Shown one piece after another: positions 1 through 11,413 of a DNA stretch of 64,000 nucleotides. Origin of the DNA: Russula earlei. Its lineage: Eukaryota > Basidiomycota > Agaricomycetes > Russulales > Russulaceae. Each line of letters begins with the position of its first letter. Positions within the stretch are counted from its first letter, which is position 1. The translations under genes and the position numbers were made by a program. The DNA is taken from NCBI GenBank assembly GCA_025769875.1, contig JAGFNK010000219.1:17726-81725 (forward strand), given 5' to 3'. The notes beneath the pieces are model-generated. The model was not told the DNA's origin. It saw only the letters and a program-made list of their open reading frames with translations, and did not search any database.

Positions 1-779
1 AAACCACTGTCCCAACTAGCCAGGAACTGTTGGTCTGCCAGCTGCAGAAGATACAGAGTCAAATCCATGGACAGCAAGGTGTAACTGCAAAACAGAGTAT
101 TGCATGTGCAACTTTCGACCAGATACACCTCCTACCCCTGATGGAATTACCTTGTGGACGCCAGGTGATTACCACCTCCCCATTTGATAAATCTGGCTCC
201 TCGACACAGGAGACGTGCGTCATCCCAGCGACCCCCTGAGAGAGAAACAGTTCCCAACGCAAGGGGATTTCTTGTTGAAAGACCATTACCTCCTACCCCT
301 CCTGACACCTACTTACCCTTGTTTACTAGTCATATTCCTACCCCTGTTGTACCTACCCAACCCTTTGCATCACCCCTTGTTGAATCCCCTGATAGTGCCA
401 ATCTTAGGAATACTGATTTACACTGCTACCTACCAGAACAATCCTTCTTAGCATTAAACCTACCTACACGCTCAAGGAGAGAGTTAATTGAATTCAAGAG
501 TTATTGTACCCAAGCTTGGCATCAATGACTGACACACTTTATAGTTTACAAACACCCCATCAAGGAAATAAGTGACTTTGCCATCTCTCCAGCAGAATTT
601 GAAGGATATCTGTGGAAAACCCGAGTAGTTCTAACACAAAGCAGCATCACTGAAGAATACTTCCCGAATCCAGTTAAAGAAACATCAAGGGAGACCCAAC
701 TCTATTCAACTAAAACCAGTCTACACCATTGCATATCCTTGGAACAATGGCCACTGGACTATAACAGTCGTCTAGACCT

Positions 780-1956
780 ATGAGCACTAGGAGAGACATC
801 ACTGACGAAGAAGAAAATCTAATCCCACTCCTATTTGAAGGCCTCAGTTATGACACTCATGATCACTGTTACCGAGGGAAATTCGCAGGTGTATCTATTA
901 TCAACCATGGAAATCTTTCTGACACTTGGTTATACGAAGACGACAACGACGAAGTTACTACTGAGCAACTTAAAGCAGCAGCCCCATGAGCGGAAAATGT
1001 TCAAGAATTCAACCCCTACAATTTCACAGGTCTCTTCCTAGATAAACCAGTCAAGTGGAGCCGTTCTAGAAGATATTGGGTTTACTACAACAACAAAGAA
1101 GTCGACTTCACGGCTAGAGCAACACAAGAAGTTACCGCTGTTCTAGGCACTGCACCAAGCGTTCAAAGCACTACTCCAGGACCCTCTACCTGTCGAAATA
1201 CTCAACAACCCACTCCGCATACAGTTGGCAACATACCACAAACAATTCCCCAAACACTCACTCCAACTAGAATCCAATTACAAGGTCCAGCTCCACCAAT
1301 TGTTACAGTCACAACAACTCAGAACCCTACAATGTCCAGCAATCCTTGCCTTGTGGGAACTGCCCCAGAACCCTTTGATGGAAAAGCCGACAATGCAGAA
1401 GCCTTTTGGGCAGCCCTGGCCAATTATTACTACATCAATGGCGACTCTTTTACAGATGAAAGCAAGAAAGTTGCCGCTGCACTAACCCACTTTAAAGTAG
1501 GAACACCTGCCGGAGCATGGGCTAGAGAACAAACTACTAAAGCCATGGCTCGTACTGTAGCCGACTACGGATCATGGGACGACTTCAAAAAAGCCTTTGC
1601 TGACCATTTTATCCCTGCAGAAGCAGAATTGGCTTCTGCCAACACTATGCACACTTATTACCAAGGAAAACTACTGTTTAATGAGTGGTATCAGAAGTGG
1701 TCACACCATGCATCACGAGCTACCACCGACGAAAGAAAAAAGATGTACACATTCAGGAAAAACATTAATCCAGCCCTACATCAGAAGATATTGGGAATCA
1801 CACCGACACCAACTACACTCACAGCCCTTGTCAAAGCAGCAAGAGAATTTGACAACCTGTTCCACCTATACAATCCCACGGCCTTTAGAGGAGGACGCTC
1901 TGTGCGTACTCGAGGATTAAACACTCAAGGATCAGACAATCCCCTGGAAATTAACT
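780..1956 (+). pseudogene. Element A gag remnant
   Basis: One frame runs from about 780 to 1956 with a TGA at 987-989. The best block is 1332-1925: a retrotransposon gag core with an APEPFDGKADNAEAFW-like start, then AWAREQTTKA, then a DFKKAFADHF segment of the type seen in fungal gypsy gags. The zinc knuckle expected further on is not visible, because the frame breaks into an LTR-like stretch at about 1957. Bases 1-779 hold further fragments, probably of the gag N-terminal region, but I cannot assign a clean frame there. Confidence 0.7.
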
Positions 1957-2290
1957 TGTACTACTGGTTCTCAGCTATGTGCACCCCAAGTTTCATACGA
2001 ATTGGATCAGTAGTTGTTGAGATATCGTATAAATAGTCTGTAGTACCAAGAAGTTGAGCCTTATGCTCAACTTACTCTTTTCAACAAGAAACTATCATCT
2101 TGTCTACGCTCTTAAACTATCTGTTCAAGAACTCTAAGTGAAAGAGGTCCCTCTCTTCTCTTAAACATATAATCTTCCTGAGATAATATCAAAGGGATCG
2201 AAGTCTAGTGCTTGAACTATATCAAGCAACTCTTTCACTAAGAGTCGGTATAAAGACCAGTCAGGTCTTAACAAAAGAAGAACTATATGG
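1957..2290. other. LTR-like sequence interrupting gag of element A
   Basis: The gag frame stops here and sequence resembling its downstream part returns after about 2290. The stretch is AT-rich, non-coding, and has a TATA-like box (TATAAATAG) at about 2025-2033 and a short hairpin (GTTGAGC...GCTCAAC). It begins with TG and could end with CA near 2280. I could not find a matching target duplication, so a small or solo LTR insertion is only a suggestion. Confidence 0.35.
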
Positions 2291-2446
2291 CAAACCAATG
2301 TAGAGCAAAGAAAGCAGCCCAAGGACACCAATGACAAGGATCTCACCCCCAAACAGTAAGAGCTACTACTATCCAAGATGAAAATATCGAACCTGCACAA
2401 GAAGAGCCAGTTCCTGTCGCATCATTGACTACCTGGAGGGATACAC

Positions 2447-2932
2447 TTGCAGACTCAATCCCTTGCCCTAGATCAGCTCCTATGGATTTTTAATTGGACC
2501 CCCTTCTGCATCAAGAAGGGATGTGGTCCAAATCAGTATGATACAACAAGAAATCAATTACCCCAAGGTTTTTACCAAGAATATTCGCTCCCCATCCATT
2601 GCCTTGAAAGTTACCCTTGTGGGGAAGACGAGTGGCAAAGAAATTGGTGCAAGAGCCCTACTTGACAGTGGGGCAGAAGGAATGATAATTCATGAATGAT
2701 TTGCACAAAGACACCATCTGCACCTCTGAACCATGACCAAACCCTTGCCCACACAAAATGTGGATGGAACACAAAATGCCAATGGACTAATATGCTTTAG
2801 CACTATCCAAAGACTTCACATTCGAGTGCACACAGGCACTACCCATGACAAACAAGCAGAATTCCTTGTCACTAACATTGGATATCATGACATGATTCTA
2901 GGAACAGATTGGCTATGACACCATAACCCAGA
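2447..2932 (+). pseudogene. Element A aspartic protease remnant
   Basis: Around 2650-2680 the reading ALLDSGAEGMII contains the retropepsin active-site triad DSG. The segment 2733-2918 follows with FLVTNIGYHDMILGTDWL, the second conserved block of gypsy-type retroviral proteases. In-frame TGA codons lie at about 2697 and just after TDWL, where related elements have arginine or lysine. The region connects gag to the reverse transcriptase at 3308. It is not functional. Confidence 0.75.
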
Positions 2933-3307
2933 TATTGATTGGGCAAATGATACAATCACACTGAAGAATTGCCCCCAAACCTGTCTCACGACACACCCAA
3001 GTATAACCATTGCATCTGCATCTGGAACACAGAATTACCAAATACAAGCACTTACTTTTCCTGAAGAAGAAGAACCCAAGTTCGCAAATGTTGCTGCACT
3101 AATCTTCCCAGATACTGAAGGATTAGTGAACCCATGCATGGATAAACAAATCTACAATGCTTTTAGACCAGTAACAATTAACATATGAGCAAAATCAACA
3201 ATGTCTACTAAGTTAGCAACATCTGAAACACCACAGAAGGCACTAGATGAACTCATTCCCCCCCAATTCCTGAAATGGCGAAAGGTGTTTGATGAACAAG
3301 CTTCCCA

Positions 3308-3721
3308 ATGTCTTCCTGCTCACCAACCATGGGACCATGCAATCAATCTGAAACTGGGAACCACCTGATGCGATTGTGGCATCTATCAACTTACTCCCAG
3401 AGAATTACAAGCCCTAAAAGAATATCTAGACGAACATTTGAAGAGAGGCACTATTGGACCATTGAAAGCAGCTATTGCCAGTCTGTTCTTCTTTGTGGAA
3501 AAGAAAGGAGGAACTCTACGACCAGTACAAGACTACAGAGCACTGAATACAGCAACTATCAAAGACGCATACCCATTACCACTGATTCCTGAATTAATTG
3601 ACAAACTCCAGGGAGCCCAATACTTCACCAAGTTTGATATACGATGGGGATACAACAATATCCGCCTAAGAGAGGGCAATGAACACCTCGCAGCATTCAA
3701 GACACCATTAGGACTCTTTGA
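3308..3721 (+). pseudogene. Element A reverse transcriptase, 5' half
   Basis: Fingers and palm blocks of a gypsy reverse transcriptase are readable: KKGGTLRPVQDYRALN, YPLPLIPELIDKLQGA and the first catalytic block FTKFDIRWGYNNIRL, ending in FKTPLGLF. The frame is broken at position 3722, where a solo LTR begins. The bases TTTGA (3717-3721) are the left target duplication. The second half of the enzyme is at 15982-16260. Confidence 0.85.
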
Positions 3722-4152
3722 TGTTAAGGCTCCAAAGTGCCTTAAATAAGATCAATGGTCGTGTCTATAAACACGTCCTACCAATGCAGATATGCTTGAG
3801 TCAAGCAAGCAATACTCGTGGAGGGGAAAGAGTGTTAGATCCTTCTAGAGTATGACAACAAGATGAGAGGGGCTCTGCAGACGGGGTAGGAGTCAACTGT
3901 TTGGGATTGGCAAACTAAGTCGAGCTTAGGGCTCAACTGTTACGACTGGAGGCTTTATATAGCCTTACAGGGATAAGGTTTGTACTACTGTAGTACTAGT
4001 CGGTGCTATAGAAGCAAAACATGGCTCATAGAAGCGAGGTTGCTTCTATGTAAGCGATCTCGGTGCTGGAAGCATTAAGTGCTTCCCCAATCAAGGAATC
4101 GACGTACGTGGCGGTACAGGAACATCTGGGACAGAAGCAATGCTACTCATTG

Positions 4153-4644
4153 TGTCACCGACTGGGGGCGGTGTCGCTGACAAATCGTTTCATGCGCGAG
4201 ACGTACGCACTGAGTCGAGCGAGACGACGAGTTCTCGCAAAAGTCGGGGATCTCGGTGACAACACAGCAAGAGCTAGTGTGTACCGCGGAGTGGAAATAT
4301 GACAGGAAAGTCTTCGCGTTCGAAGACTTAGAGGACAGGAAGAGTTTCTGAGTCGATTGCTTGATTTCCTGCAAGCCTACAGTCCAAAGCTAGAATCCAG
4401 TGATATTTCACAAGAGAACAAGCTTAGGGCTTGTTCTCTTCTACAGACAGGTTTATATAGACATTGTATCCTATATCAAATAGTAGACACGATGTAACGA
4501 TGAGGCGAACGGAGCTAGGGCACGCTGGAAGGTGCCAGTACATGCGAGGCTGTAACGAGTCATAAAACGTGCGGAAACAGTGAGGCTAGTCCGGGTAGGC
4601 TTGTCCGGTTGCCGGTCCGGTCCGAAGAGCCGGTTCTTGTGACA
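4153..4644 (-). repeat. Element B 3' LTR (left, 492 bp)
   Basis: The repeat begins TGTCACCGAC and ends CTTGTGACA, with inverted TGTCAC/GTGACA tips. It matches 15328-15819 over its whole length. Because the coding strand is minus, this is the 3' LTR. A TATA-like stretch (TTTATATAGAC on the plus strand) lies in the middle. The bases just inside (ACTCCCTTG) read as a purine-rich run on the coding strand, as expected for a polypurine tract. Confidence 0.92.
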
Positions 4645-4662
4645 TTACTCCCTTGTTAACGT

Positions 4663-5958
4663 CTAAGCAACATAGGGGGTGATAGTGGAGCGACAGTGGT
4701 GGGTGTGGAAGTGAATTTGATCGCGAGGGACTCGACATATTTTTTCGGGTCTGCATCGTTGGTGGGGGTTTCTGCAGTAGTCGGCTATGTGTCCTTGGCG
4801 ATTGCAGAGAATGCAGACGGCGATTTTGGAGCATTCGAAGGTGTCGTGTCCTCCGTCTTTGCACCAAGCGCATCTGTCAGAGAGTCGAGGGGAGAATTGG
4901 TACCAGGGATCGAGGAGAGCTTGTTTGGCGTCCTGATGTTCTTGTTCGGTGAGTTGAGGCATAGTCCCGAATAAGACTCGCGGTTCGAGACGAGCCTTGG
5001 CGTTAGCTCTTGCCAACTTGCCTTCCGAGTCTCTTACCTCCCACATCATGTCATGGTATCTTTCTCGAGCGGTGACGAGGGAGTTCACCATTTGTCGTGT
5101 TTTCTTTAAAGCGAAGCGATAGCGACGTACTTCGGCTTCTAGTGATAGGTCCTGTTCGAACCTGAGTGCCTCATCTACAGCTTTAGTATGTCTGAGACCT
5201 TCTTTGAATAAGAAGGCATCCTTTTGCGTCAGAAGAGGGCGAGGATAGGGGTCAGCTCGAGCTCGGATGGGGATACGGTGAGTGGGACATCCAGGGCCGT
5301 AGGTGGCTAGCAGGGAGGGGAAGCCATGTGTGAGATCGGGGAGGACGAAACGAGGAGGGAGTGTGTCTTCCTCGTTTCCTGGGTCTGGGATTAGTAATTC
5401 TAGTCCTAGGTCTCCTTCTTCCCATCCTTCTCCAAGTTCTTCTAGCTCTGAGCGTTGTGTGCGGTCGGCGTTTGGCTGATAGATCGGTGGTGGTGTCCTC
5501 TCGCGGTTTACTGGAGCGAAGTTTTCATCGAGTATGACTATGTCTTCGATTTGTTGGATGGTGGGTGTGATGGTGCGTGGGGGAATCGGAATGGGGTCGG
5601 GTGAAGGGGTACGAACATGATAGGACGGGCTACGAGTTCTTACGGGTGTGTTGGTCCCTCGAGTGGGGGATCGATTGCCAAAGGCACGTAGTATTGTGGT
5701 GAGGGAGTCGTCTTCCCACAGTTCGCGTGCTTGGACAATCATGGCGGCGTGTTGTGCAGCACGTCGAATGAGTAGTCTAGTGTTGATGGTGGCTGCTGTC
5801 GAGGGGGACGGTTCTCTGGAGAGTGGCAAGTGGATAAGCGTAGGGGAGTATGGAGGAGTGGGTACGAGAGTGGTGGAGGAAGCGGAGGGGGAGTTCTGAG
5901 TGGAAGGCATGTTGTTTGTGTTCTTTCGGGGGTGAAGCGGTAGGGAATGATTGTTCAA
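4663..5958 (-). CDS. Element B ORF3: accessory protein with two CCHC zinc knuckles
   Basis: This 431-residue ORF starts 12 bases after the pol stop codon and ends just inside the 3' LTR, the place an envelope gene would occupy in a retrovirus. No signal peptide or membrane segment is visible. The N-terminal third is Ser/Pro/Thr rich. The middle (about residues 250-320) is charged and helical-looking. The C-terminal part has two tandem zinc knuckles, CAWCKDGGHDTFEC and CILCNRQGHIADYC, at about residues 365-400. Function is unknown: nucleic-acid binding, perhaps a duplicated gag-like module, is an inference. The intact frame in a young element suggests selection until recently. Confidence 0.8.
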   Translation of the reverse strand: MNNHSLPLHPRKNTNNMPSTQNSPSASSTTLVPTPPYSPTLIHLPLSREPSPSTAATINTRLLIRRAAQHAAMIVQARELWEDDSLTTILRAFGNRSPTRGTNTPVRTRSPSYHVRTPSPDPIPIPPRTITPTIQQIEDIVILDENFAPVNRERTPPPIYQPNADRTQRSELEELGEGWEEGDLGLELLIPDPGNEEDTLPPRFVLPDLTHGFPSLLATYGPGCPTHRIPIRARADPYPRPLLTQKDAFLFKEGLRHTKAVDEALRFEQDLSLEAEVRRYRFALKKTRQMVNSLVTARERYHDMMWEVRDSEGKLARANAKARLEPRVLFGTMPQLTEQEHQDAKQALLDPWYQFSPRLSDRCAWCKDGGHDTFECSKIAVCILCNRQGHIADYCRNPHQRCRPEKICRVPRDQIHFHTHHCRSTITPYVA

Positions 5959-5970
5959 GGATGGTGCTTT

Positions 5971-7146
5971 TTATGCTTGGGTTCGTCCAGCTGAAGCGGA
6001 GTAGTAATCTTTTAGAAGTTCTGGAGCGTTGAGGTCATGATGGTCGACCCATGAGTTGTCTGAAGCGGGGTATCCTTTCCAGTGTACGAGGTATTGAAGT
6101 TTACGTGTCCGTCCAAATCTTCTTGTGTCTAGAATCGCTTCAATTTCGTATTCTTCCTCGTTTTTGACGGTTGGTGGAGGTCGTGTAAACGGCGTTCCAT
6201 ATTCCTCCGTTTCCTTGTAAGGGAGAAGTAGGTTGACATGAAAGACGTCATGTATTTTCATTGATGGCGGAAGTTGTAATTGATACGCGACTTTGGAAAT
6301 TCTTTTTGTGATGGGGAATGGGCCGTATCTTTTGGGCATAAGTTTACGTGTTCCTCGTGTTTTGAGGTTTTTTGCTTCTAGCCACATGAGGGTTCCTTCT
6401 TCCATTTCTTTAACGTCGGGTTTTAGGGGTTGTTGTTTACGTTCAAGGAGTTGTTGGGCGTCTTGTCTCGCTTCTTCTAGTTGTTTCAGGTGATCGGTGG
6501 ATGAAGGTACGTTATTATCTTCTAGACTAATGTCGATCTGGGGTTTGAATCCCATGAGGAGTTCGTGCGGTGATCTTCTAGACGTTTCATGTTTCCATGA
6601 GTTGTGTGCGTATTCTGCTAGGGGAAGCATTTTTGCCCAGGAATGTGGGTGAGTCGTGGTCCAGGGTCTCAGATATTGTTCTAGCCATGCGTTCATTCGT
6701 TCCGTTTGTCCATCGGTTTGAGGGTGAAACGCGGTGGACACGTTTTGTTTGATGCCTAGATTTTTACATAAGGCTTTCGAGAAGTTTGATGTGAATCGAG
6801 GGTCTCTGTCAGAGATGATCCTTTTGGGAACGCCGAACCAGGGTATGAGGTGTTTCAGATATTCATGTGCAACACCTGTTCCGTCGATCGTTTTGTTGCA
6901 TGGGATAAATTTTGTTGCTTTGGAGCACCCTTGATCGACTATGGTGAGGATGCTGTCGAATCCTTCTGATTTTGGTAGGTCAGTGATCAAATCCATGGAT
7001 ACGTATTGGAATGGTCCCTGTTCAACGTGTGTGTCGAGTGGAAAGGTCGTGGCTTTCTTTCTGGGTATATTGGTTTTGGATTCTTGGCATTTGGCGCATC
7101 CTTTGACGTATTGCTCCACGAATTGTCGTAGTCTGGGTCCTTCGTA
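5971..7146 (-). CDS. Element B pol, 3' part: integrase and chromodomain
   Basis: This is the second half of pol, cut from the first half by element C at 7146/11414. It starts in the middle of the zinc-binding domain (CAKCQESK supplies the two cysteines), then the integrase core with MDLITDLP for the first Asp, SDRDPRF for the second Asp, and the TDGQTERMN block with the catalytic Glu. A GPY/F-type segment (KRYGPFPI) and a C-terminal chromodomain (LQYLVHWKGYP) follow. The chromodomain marks the element as a chromovirus and is known in this group to steer integration to heterochromatin, which suits its position inside another retroelement. The methionine near 7119 is not a real start. Confidence 0.9.
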   Translation of the reverse strand, partial: YEGPRLRQFVEQYVKGCAKCQESKTNIPRKKATTFPLDTHVEQGPFQYVSMDLITDLPKSEGFDSILTIVDQGCSKATKFIPCNKTIDGTGVAHEYLKHLIPWFGVPKRIISDRDPRFTSNFSKALCKNLGIKQNVSTAFHPQTDGQTERMNAWLEQYLRPWTTTHPHSWAKMLPLAEYAHNSWKHETSRRSPHELLMGFKPQIDISLEDNNVPSSTDHLKQLEEARQDAQQLLERKQQPLKPDVKEMEEGTLMWLEAKNLKTRGTRKLMPKRYGPFPITKRISKVAYQLQLPPSMKIHDVFHVNLLLPYKETEEYGTPFTRPPPTVKNEEEYEIEAILDTRRFGRTRKLQYLVHWKGYPASDNSWVDHHDLNAPELLKDYYSASAGRTQA

Positions 7147-7635
7147 TGTTGAAGCAGATGGGCGCAGGTTATGATAAAAGCGATAAGATCCTTAAGATCT
7201 ATCAAAGATATTTCAGTATTGTGTAAGACAAGACTGTAAATCAGTAATACCTATCAAAGATATCTACAACGCGTGATTAGATGCGATAGATAAGATAGGA
7301 AACAGTAAGTACTCACTTCAGTATTGTGTAAGACAAGACTGAAGCGATCTAGCTAATTGAGTGCCTCTTAAATACGCGAAAGCGTCTCTAAGCAAAGTAA
7401 TCATAACTACCAACTTGTATCATAAAGGATCAGTCGTTAGTAGCTACCGATTGTCATCAATTAACTTATCATTGTAACATACGCAGGCTGCAGCATCTGA
7501 GCTGAGCCGGTCCGGGCTGATCCGACGCGTGAGCGACGCGCGTGAGCCGGGAGCGCCCGGTCCGTGGGAGCCGACGCGTTAACGCGACTGGGCTGTGATT
7601 ACATCAGACTGCCCAAAGCAGTGGTAATCTCAACA
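7147..7635 (-). repeat. Element C 3' LTR (left, 489 bp)
   Basis: It matches 10938-11413. The only difference I see is 13 extra bases near 7531-7545 (a repeated GACGCG/GTGAGC motif) that are absent from the right LTR. An internal direct repeat (TTCAGTATTGTGTAAGACAA) occurs twice in each LTR. Confidence 0.9.
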
Positions 7636-8050
7636 TCCCCCCGTGATTGATACAGTCGGTCGATGAGAGATAAGATCTGATCCAGTGACACAAAAGACTG
7701 GAGTCGCGTGTGGGCGTGCAGCGAAGTGGACCATCAATGCGTAGACGTCCTGATAAGATAGGACTTGATTGATCGATGTCTGTGTTAGCCGAGCGATCGC
7801 GTGAAACGCGGATCCCGAGGTATGACGCGATCTCGCCTAGATCTGTCAACTCGTAGCGCGTAGACAAAGATAGATGTGTGAGGTGTATGCCCGCAGAGGT
7901 GGGCGTGGAAACTGTGAGAGTCGCCTAAGATAGTAACGTCATCGACACAGAGGATAATGATGAAATGATAAAATGATAATGCGATCCCCCCGCGTCTTGG
8001 CGATGACATATGCCCGCATGAGAATGCGTGCGAGTGAACGCGAGCCACTT
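7604..8050 (-). pseudogene. Element C copia reverse transcriptase remnant
   Basis: Two overlapping frames carry copia reverse transcriptase blocks: LCVDDVTILG (the xVDD catalytic block) in the frame 7785-8048, and TDLGEIASYLGIRVSRDRS in the frame 7604-7867, the conserved block that follows. They are out of frame with each other. The RNase H domain expected downstream is missing, because the left LTR starts almost at once. Confidence 0.7.
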
Positions 8051-9440
8051 AAGGACTCCATGAGAGCGTAAATCCCATGTACGATAGGTCTGTGTAAGAC
8101 CAGATAAGTGCTTTTGGTGTGATGAAACCTTGCGGTTGCTCCAAATGAATCTAATCTTCATCACCCAGTGAGCCGAAGAGGGACGCCGACTGGACGTCTT
8201 CGGATCTCCCAATCCTATAGCGCGATCAACGCTAATAAAGAGTCGCTAAGACTCGGACCTGGCTACTGGTGAGAAGGTTTCATCAACTGTAATGCCTTTG
8301 ACTTGGGTGAACCCCTGTGCAATTAGAAGGCGCGCGCGAAATCTCTTGACGGATTTGCGTGCTTAACACACCCATGCTGATAAGATCAATAAGATCAATT
8401 GAGATCCCAGGTACCAGTTTACGCAAGCGCGCCGATCACATATGGATACGCGACTTGCCACCCGTCGGCAGATTCCGATAAAGTGGGTTTTCCCGATATG
8501 TAGCCTCTAGATCTATTCCGCTGTAGCCGAGCCGTATGCGACAAGCGCCCTCTCGGATCTGCGTGCACAGTCCCTCCGAGATATTTCGGACGCGGACGCG
8601 AGCAAGACCCAGAATGTCTAATGAGAGTGGACGCGGGGAACAGATGGAGTGTCCCGACGGTGCCGAGTGAGTTTGGCATGATGTACAGGCTGTGTGCGGT
8701 GAGGCGGAATGAGGGGATCTGGCTCTGTGATGCGGGGTAAGGTGAAGTGAGTGTGGTGTGTAGGGAGTCTAGTGGGGTTTCCGGAGATGCGCAATCAACC
8801 GGTTTGTGTGAATTTGGCATTGAGTATCACCGATCCTGTAAGGACCAAGAATTGTGCAGGCGGAGCAGTGTTAGTAACATGTCCCCTGAGTAGCAGTATG
8901 TCTGCGCGTGTCGCGCGACGATAAGATTATGACGGTCAGGCGTGTGCAGATACGCCCTACATCTGAAGACGTGGAATGATGAAGCTGGATGAAGTGTGCA
9001 CCCACTGAGAAATGCGTGATGGAGTCCGATTGTAGATATGGATGGCAGCGTTAGTATTTAGCTCCAGGACCCGAGAGTGAGACCAGCGCCGTGCAACTGT
9101 GAGCGCGTGTTGTCTCCAAGGGTCTCAGTCTATCTTTCGGCTCCTCCGTTCTCCTGTGGTAAATCTGGCATTGTTAATCTGTGTGATTCCTCGCTGATCC
9201 AAGACTGATCTGAGCGCGCGTTGCCCAATAGCTAGCGCCTCGAATTGATCTCGCGTGTAGCAGATCGGCTAAGGTACCGTAGATAATTTGTAGCCGAGGA
9301 TCCGATCGCTAAGGGGCAGCCGAGAAAAGAAGTCGCGTTCGCTAGCCGAGCTTGCTAGCCGAGTGCATACCCCGGACAAGATGACTGATCGCGATCCGTA
9401 GCGCTAAGCGAGATCCGAGTACCAGAATCACTGTAGTAGA
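8051..9440 (-). other. Element C interior with no clear domain
   Basis: In copia order this stretch should hold integrase and the start of reverse transcriptase. The minus-strand frame 8419-8820 is open but shows no DD35E integrase motifs that I can recognise, and other frames are broken. GATC and CGCG words are frequent. I regard it as rearranged interior of the element. Confidence 0.4.
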
Positions 9441-10499
9441 TTAACGCGCGGTGGAAACATATGTTCCATGCGCTGATGCGAGATGTGGAATGAAAAGGGC
9501 ACTTCTGTGCGCGTGTAGAGCTGGAGTTATGAAATGAATATGATGAACAGTATATTGTGCTCCAGATTTGCGCGATCTTCCAATCTTTTGATGTGTAAAT
9601 TTGAACACCCCTCTTGAGTGTATGTGATGCATCCCTCGTTCCAAAGTAGCGCGCGCACTGAGTAGTCGCGTGCATCGGCCTTCGGTACATGTATGATGTC
9701 TATGAGGGTTAATAGAATATCTCCAACTCCTTCCGGCTGGCAGGACGGATACCAATCCAGTCCAGATCTGTCTGATGACTGCAAGACCTCCCAGAGTAAC
9801 GCATGGAGGCCGGAGCACAATAAATGAAGTCGGGAGTCCGGAACGGACTAATGTAATGGGTAGCTCCGTGGTCGATCAAGATCTAGCCGCCGCGTAAAGG
9901 GAAACCCGAATCTCATCTTCATCGGATGTCCGACACCTCGGTGATAGTGCAGTAGTGCCCACTATGTACGCGCTGACGTTCCTGTCAGTGCCTGTCACTT
10001 TGTCTTTCGTCGCCTTCTCCCTTCTCTTCCGATAGTCCGGAGTGTGTGCCCAAGTTTGTTGCAATAATAGCATTGTGTTTCGGACGTAGCGTTGTCTATC
10101 TTTACCGGAATGTCTGTATTAAGTGAGGGTGGAGAGGCCGGCCCGACGACCGGGGAAAGGTCCATCGGAGCGCCGGTGGCTAGAATTGTTTGACGCGACA
10201 GCCGAGTAAGCGTCGGATAACGCTTTAGTGAATATGAAAGTAATAAGGAGATTCGATATGAGTATGTCGTCGTTTAGGAGAGTGATTCTTGCATCGTTTA
10301 ATTGTTGCAATTGCGGGAACGCCGGATGTATGTCGTCTAGGAATGTGCCTGTGAGGGCTACGAATGAGTATGAATGCTGACATTTGATCCAACGCCGCCG
10401 TATGCGCGTTTGAGTTCCTCCCACTTGAGCTTGCAAGTAAACAATTTTGATGTCATTTTTCGTTACTGCCAATGTGACCTTTCTGAACGTATATTTCAA
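9441..10499 (-). pseudogene. Element C gag and pre-integrase remnants
   Basis: The frame 10119-10499 contains NDARITLLNDDILISNLL and then TKALSDAYSAV, which resembles the gag (UBN2-type) region of fungal copia elements. The frame 9876-10073 has a broken zinc knuckle (LLQQTWAHTPDYRKRRE) followed by a pre-integrase start (NVSAYIVGTTALS). Frames at 9441-9820 continue the pre-integrase region. Each block is in a different frame, so none is translated as a whole. Confidence 0.55.
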
Positions 10500-10937
10500 G
10501 AGCGCGTGCGTCTAAGGGAGATCTCCCCCAGCGTCCCAAGTGGTATTGCTGGAGAGACTATCATCTGTGATGTGCGACACGCGATAACTATTCATGATTG
10601 TGGGGTAATGGCCAGTAAGCGAGATGACCAAGCGAGTGATCGAGATTTCGGGAGGGAACGTAAACATGGTGCGAGGGTGCCGTGAGTAAATGTTAGGTAA
10701 ACGTGGATTGCCAATCCGGGCTAATGGAGCGGTTGTTGCCGGATTAATGAAGATAAATCAGTACCCCTGACGCGTGATAGCGCGCGCGTCAATCCTTCGG
10801 CTCCAGGGACCGAGGGAGTAGGGTGTCGTCTGATTAACAGAGGCTCTTGAATAAGGGAGATGTATATCGAGGAAAAATGATGAGCTTGTGTGTTGATCTT
10901 CGCCTTTGGAATTTAGACACGGTCAGGGCCCATAACC

Positions 10938-11413
10938 TGTTGAAGCAGATGGGCGCAGGTTATGATAAAAGCGATAAGATCCTTAAGATCTATCAAAGAT
11001 ATTTCAGTATTGTGTAAGACAAGACTGTAAATCAGTAATACCTATCAAAGATATCTACAACGCGTGATTAGATGCGATAGATAAGATAGGAAACAGTAAG
11101 TACTCACTTCAGTATTGTGTAAGACAAGACTGAAGCGATCTAGCTAATTGAGTGCCTCTTAAATACGCGAAAGCGTCTCTAAGCAAAGTAATCATAACTA
11201 CCAACTTGTATCATAAAGGATCAGTCGTTAGTAGCTACCGATTGTCATCAATTAACTTATCATTGTAACATACGCAGGCTGCAGCATCTGAGCTGAGCCG
11301 GTCCGGGCTGATCCGACGCGTGAGCCGGGAGCGCCCGGTCCGTGGGAGCCGACGCGTTAACGCGACTGGGCTGTGATTACATCAGACTGCCCAAAGCAGT
11401 GGTAATCTCAACA
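10938..11413 (-). repeat. Element C 5' LTR (right, 476 bp)
   Basis: This is the partner of 7147-7635. Because the element is on the minus strand, transcription would start here. Confidence 0.9.

Larger units (their letters stand above)
7147..11413 (-). mobile_element. Element C: copia-like, apparently non-autonomous LTR element
   Basis: LTRs at 7147-7635 and 10938-11413 start TGTTGAAGC and end CTCAACA. Flanks TCGTA (7142-7146) and TTGTA (11414-11418) are a 5-bp target duplication with one mismatch. The 3.3-kb interior holds minus-strand copia fragments in the order gag, zinc knuckle, GAG pre-integrase, reverse transcriptase, but with frame breaks and missing parts. A purine run (CGGGGGGA on the coding strand) abuts the left LTR, and GGTTATGGGCCC lies just inside the right LTR, where a primer-binding site belongs. 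The LTRs look identical apart from a 13-bp indel, so the defective element moved recently, presumably using proteins supplied by another copy. Confidence 0.85.

Noticed and set aside
4147..4374. 75-residue open frame in the B LTRs (also 15298-15549 and 63495-63722)
   Set aside because: It is repeated only because the LTR is repeated; it has no domain and differs at its ends between copies.
8419..8820. 133-codon frame in element C as a host gene
   Set aside because: It lies between the LTRs of a mobile element and has no recognisable motif.
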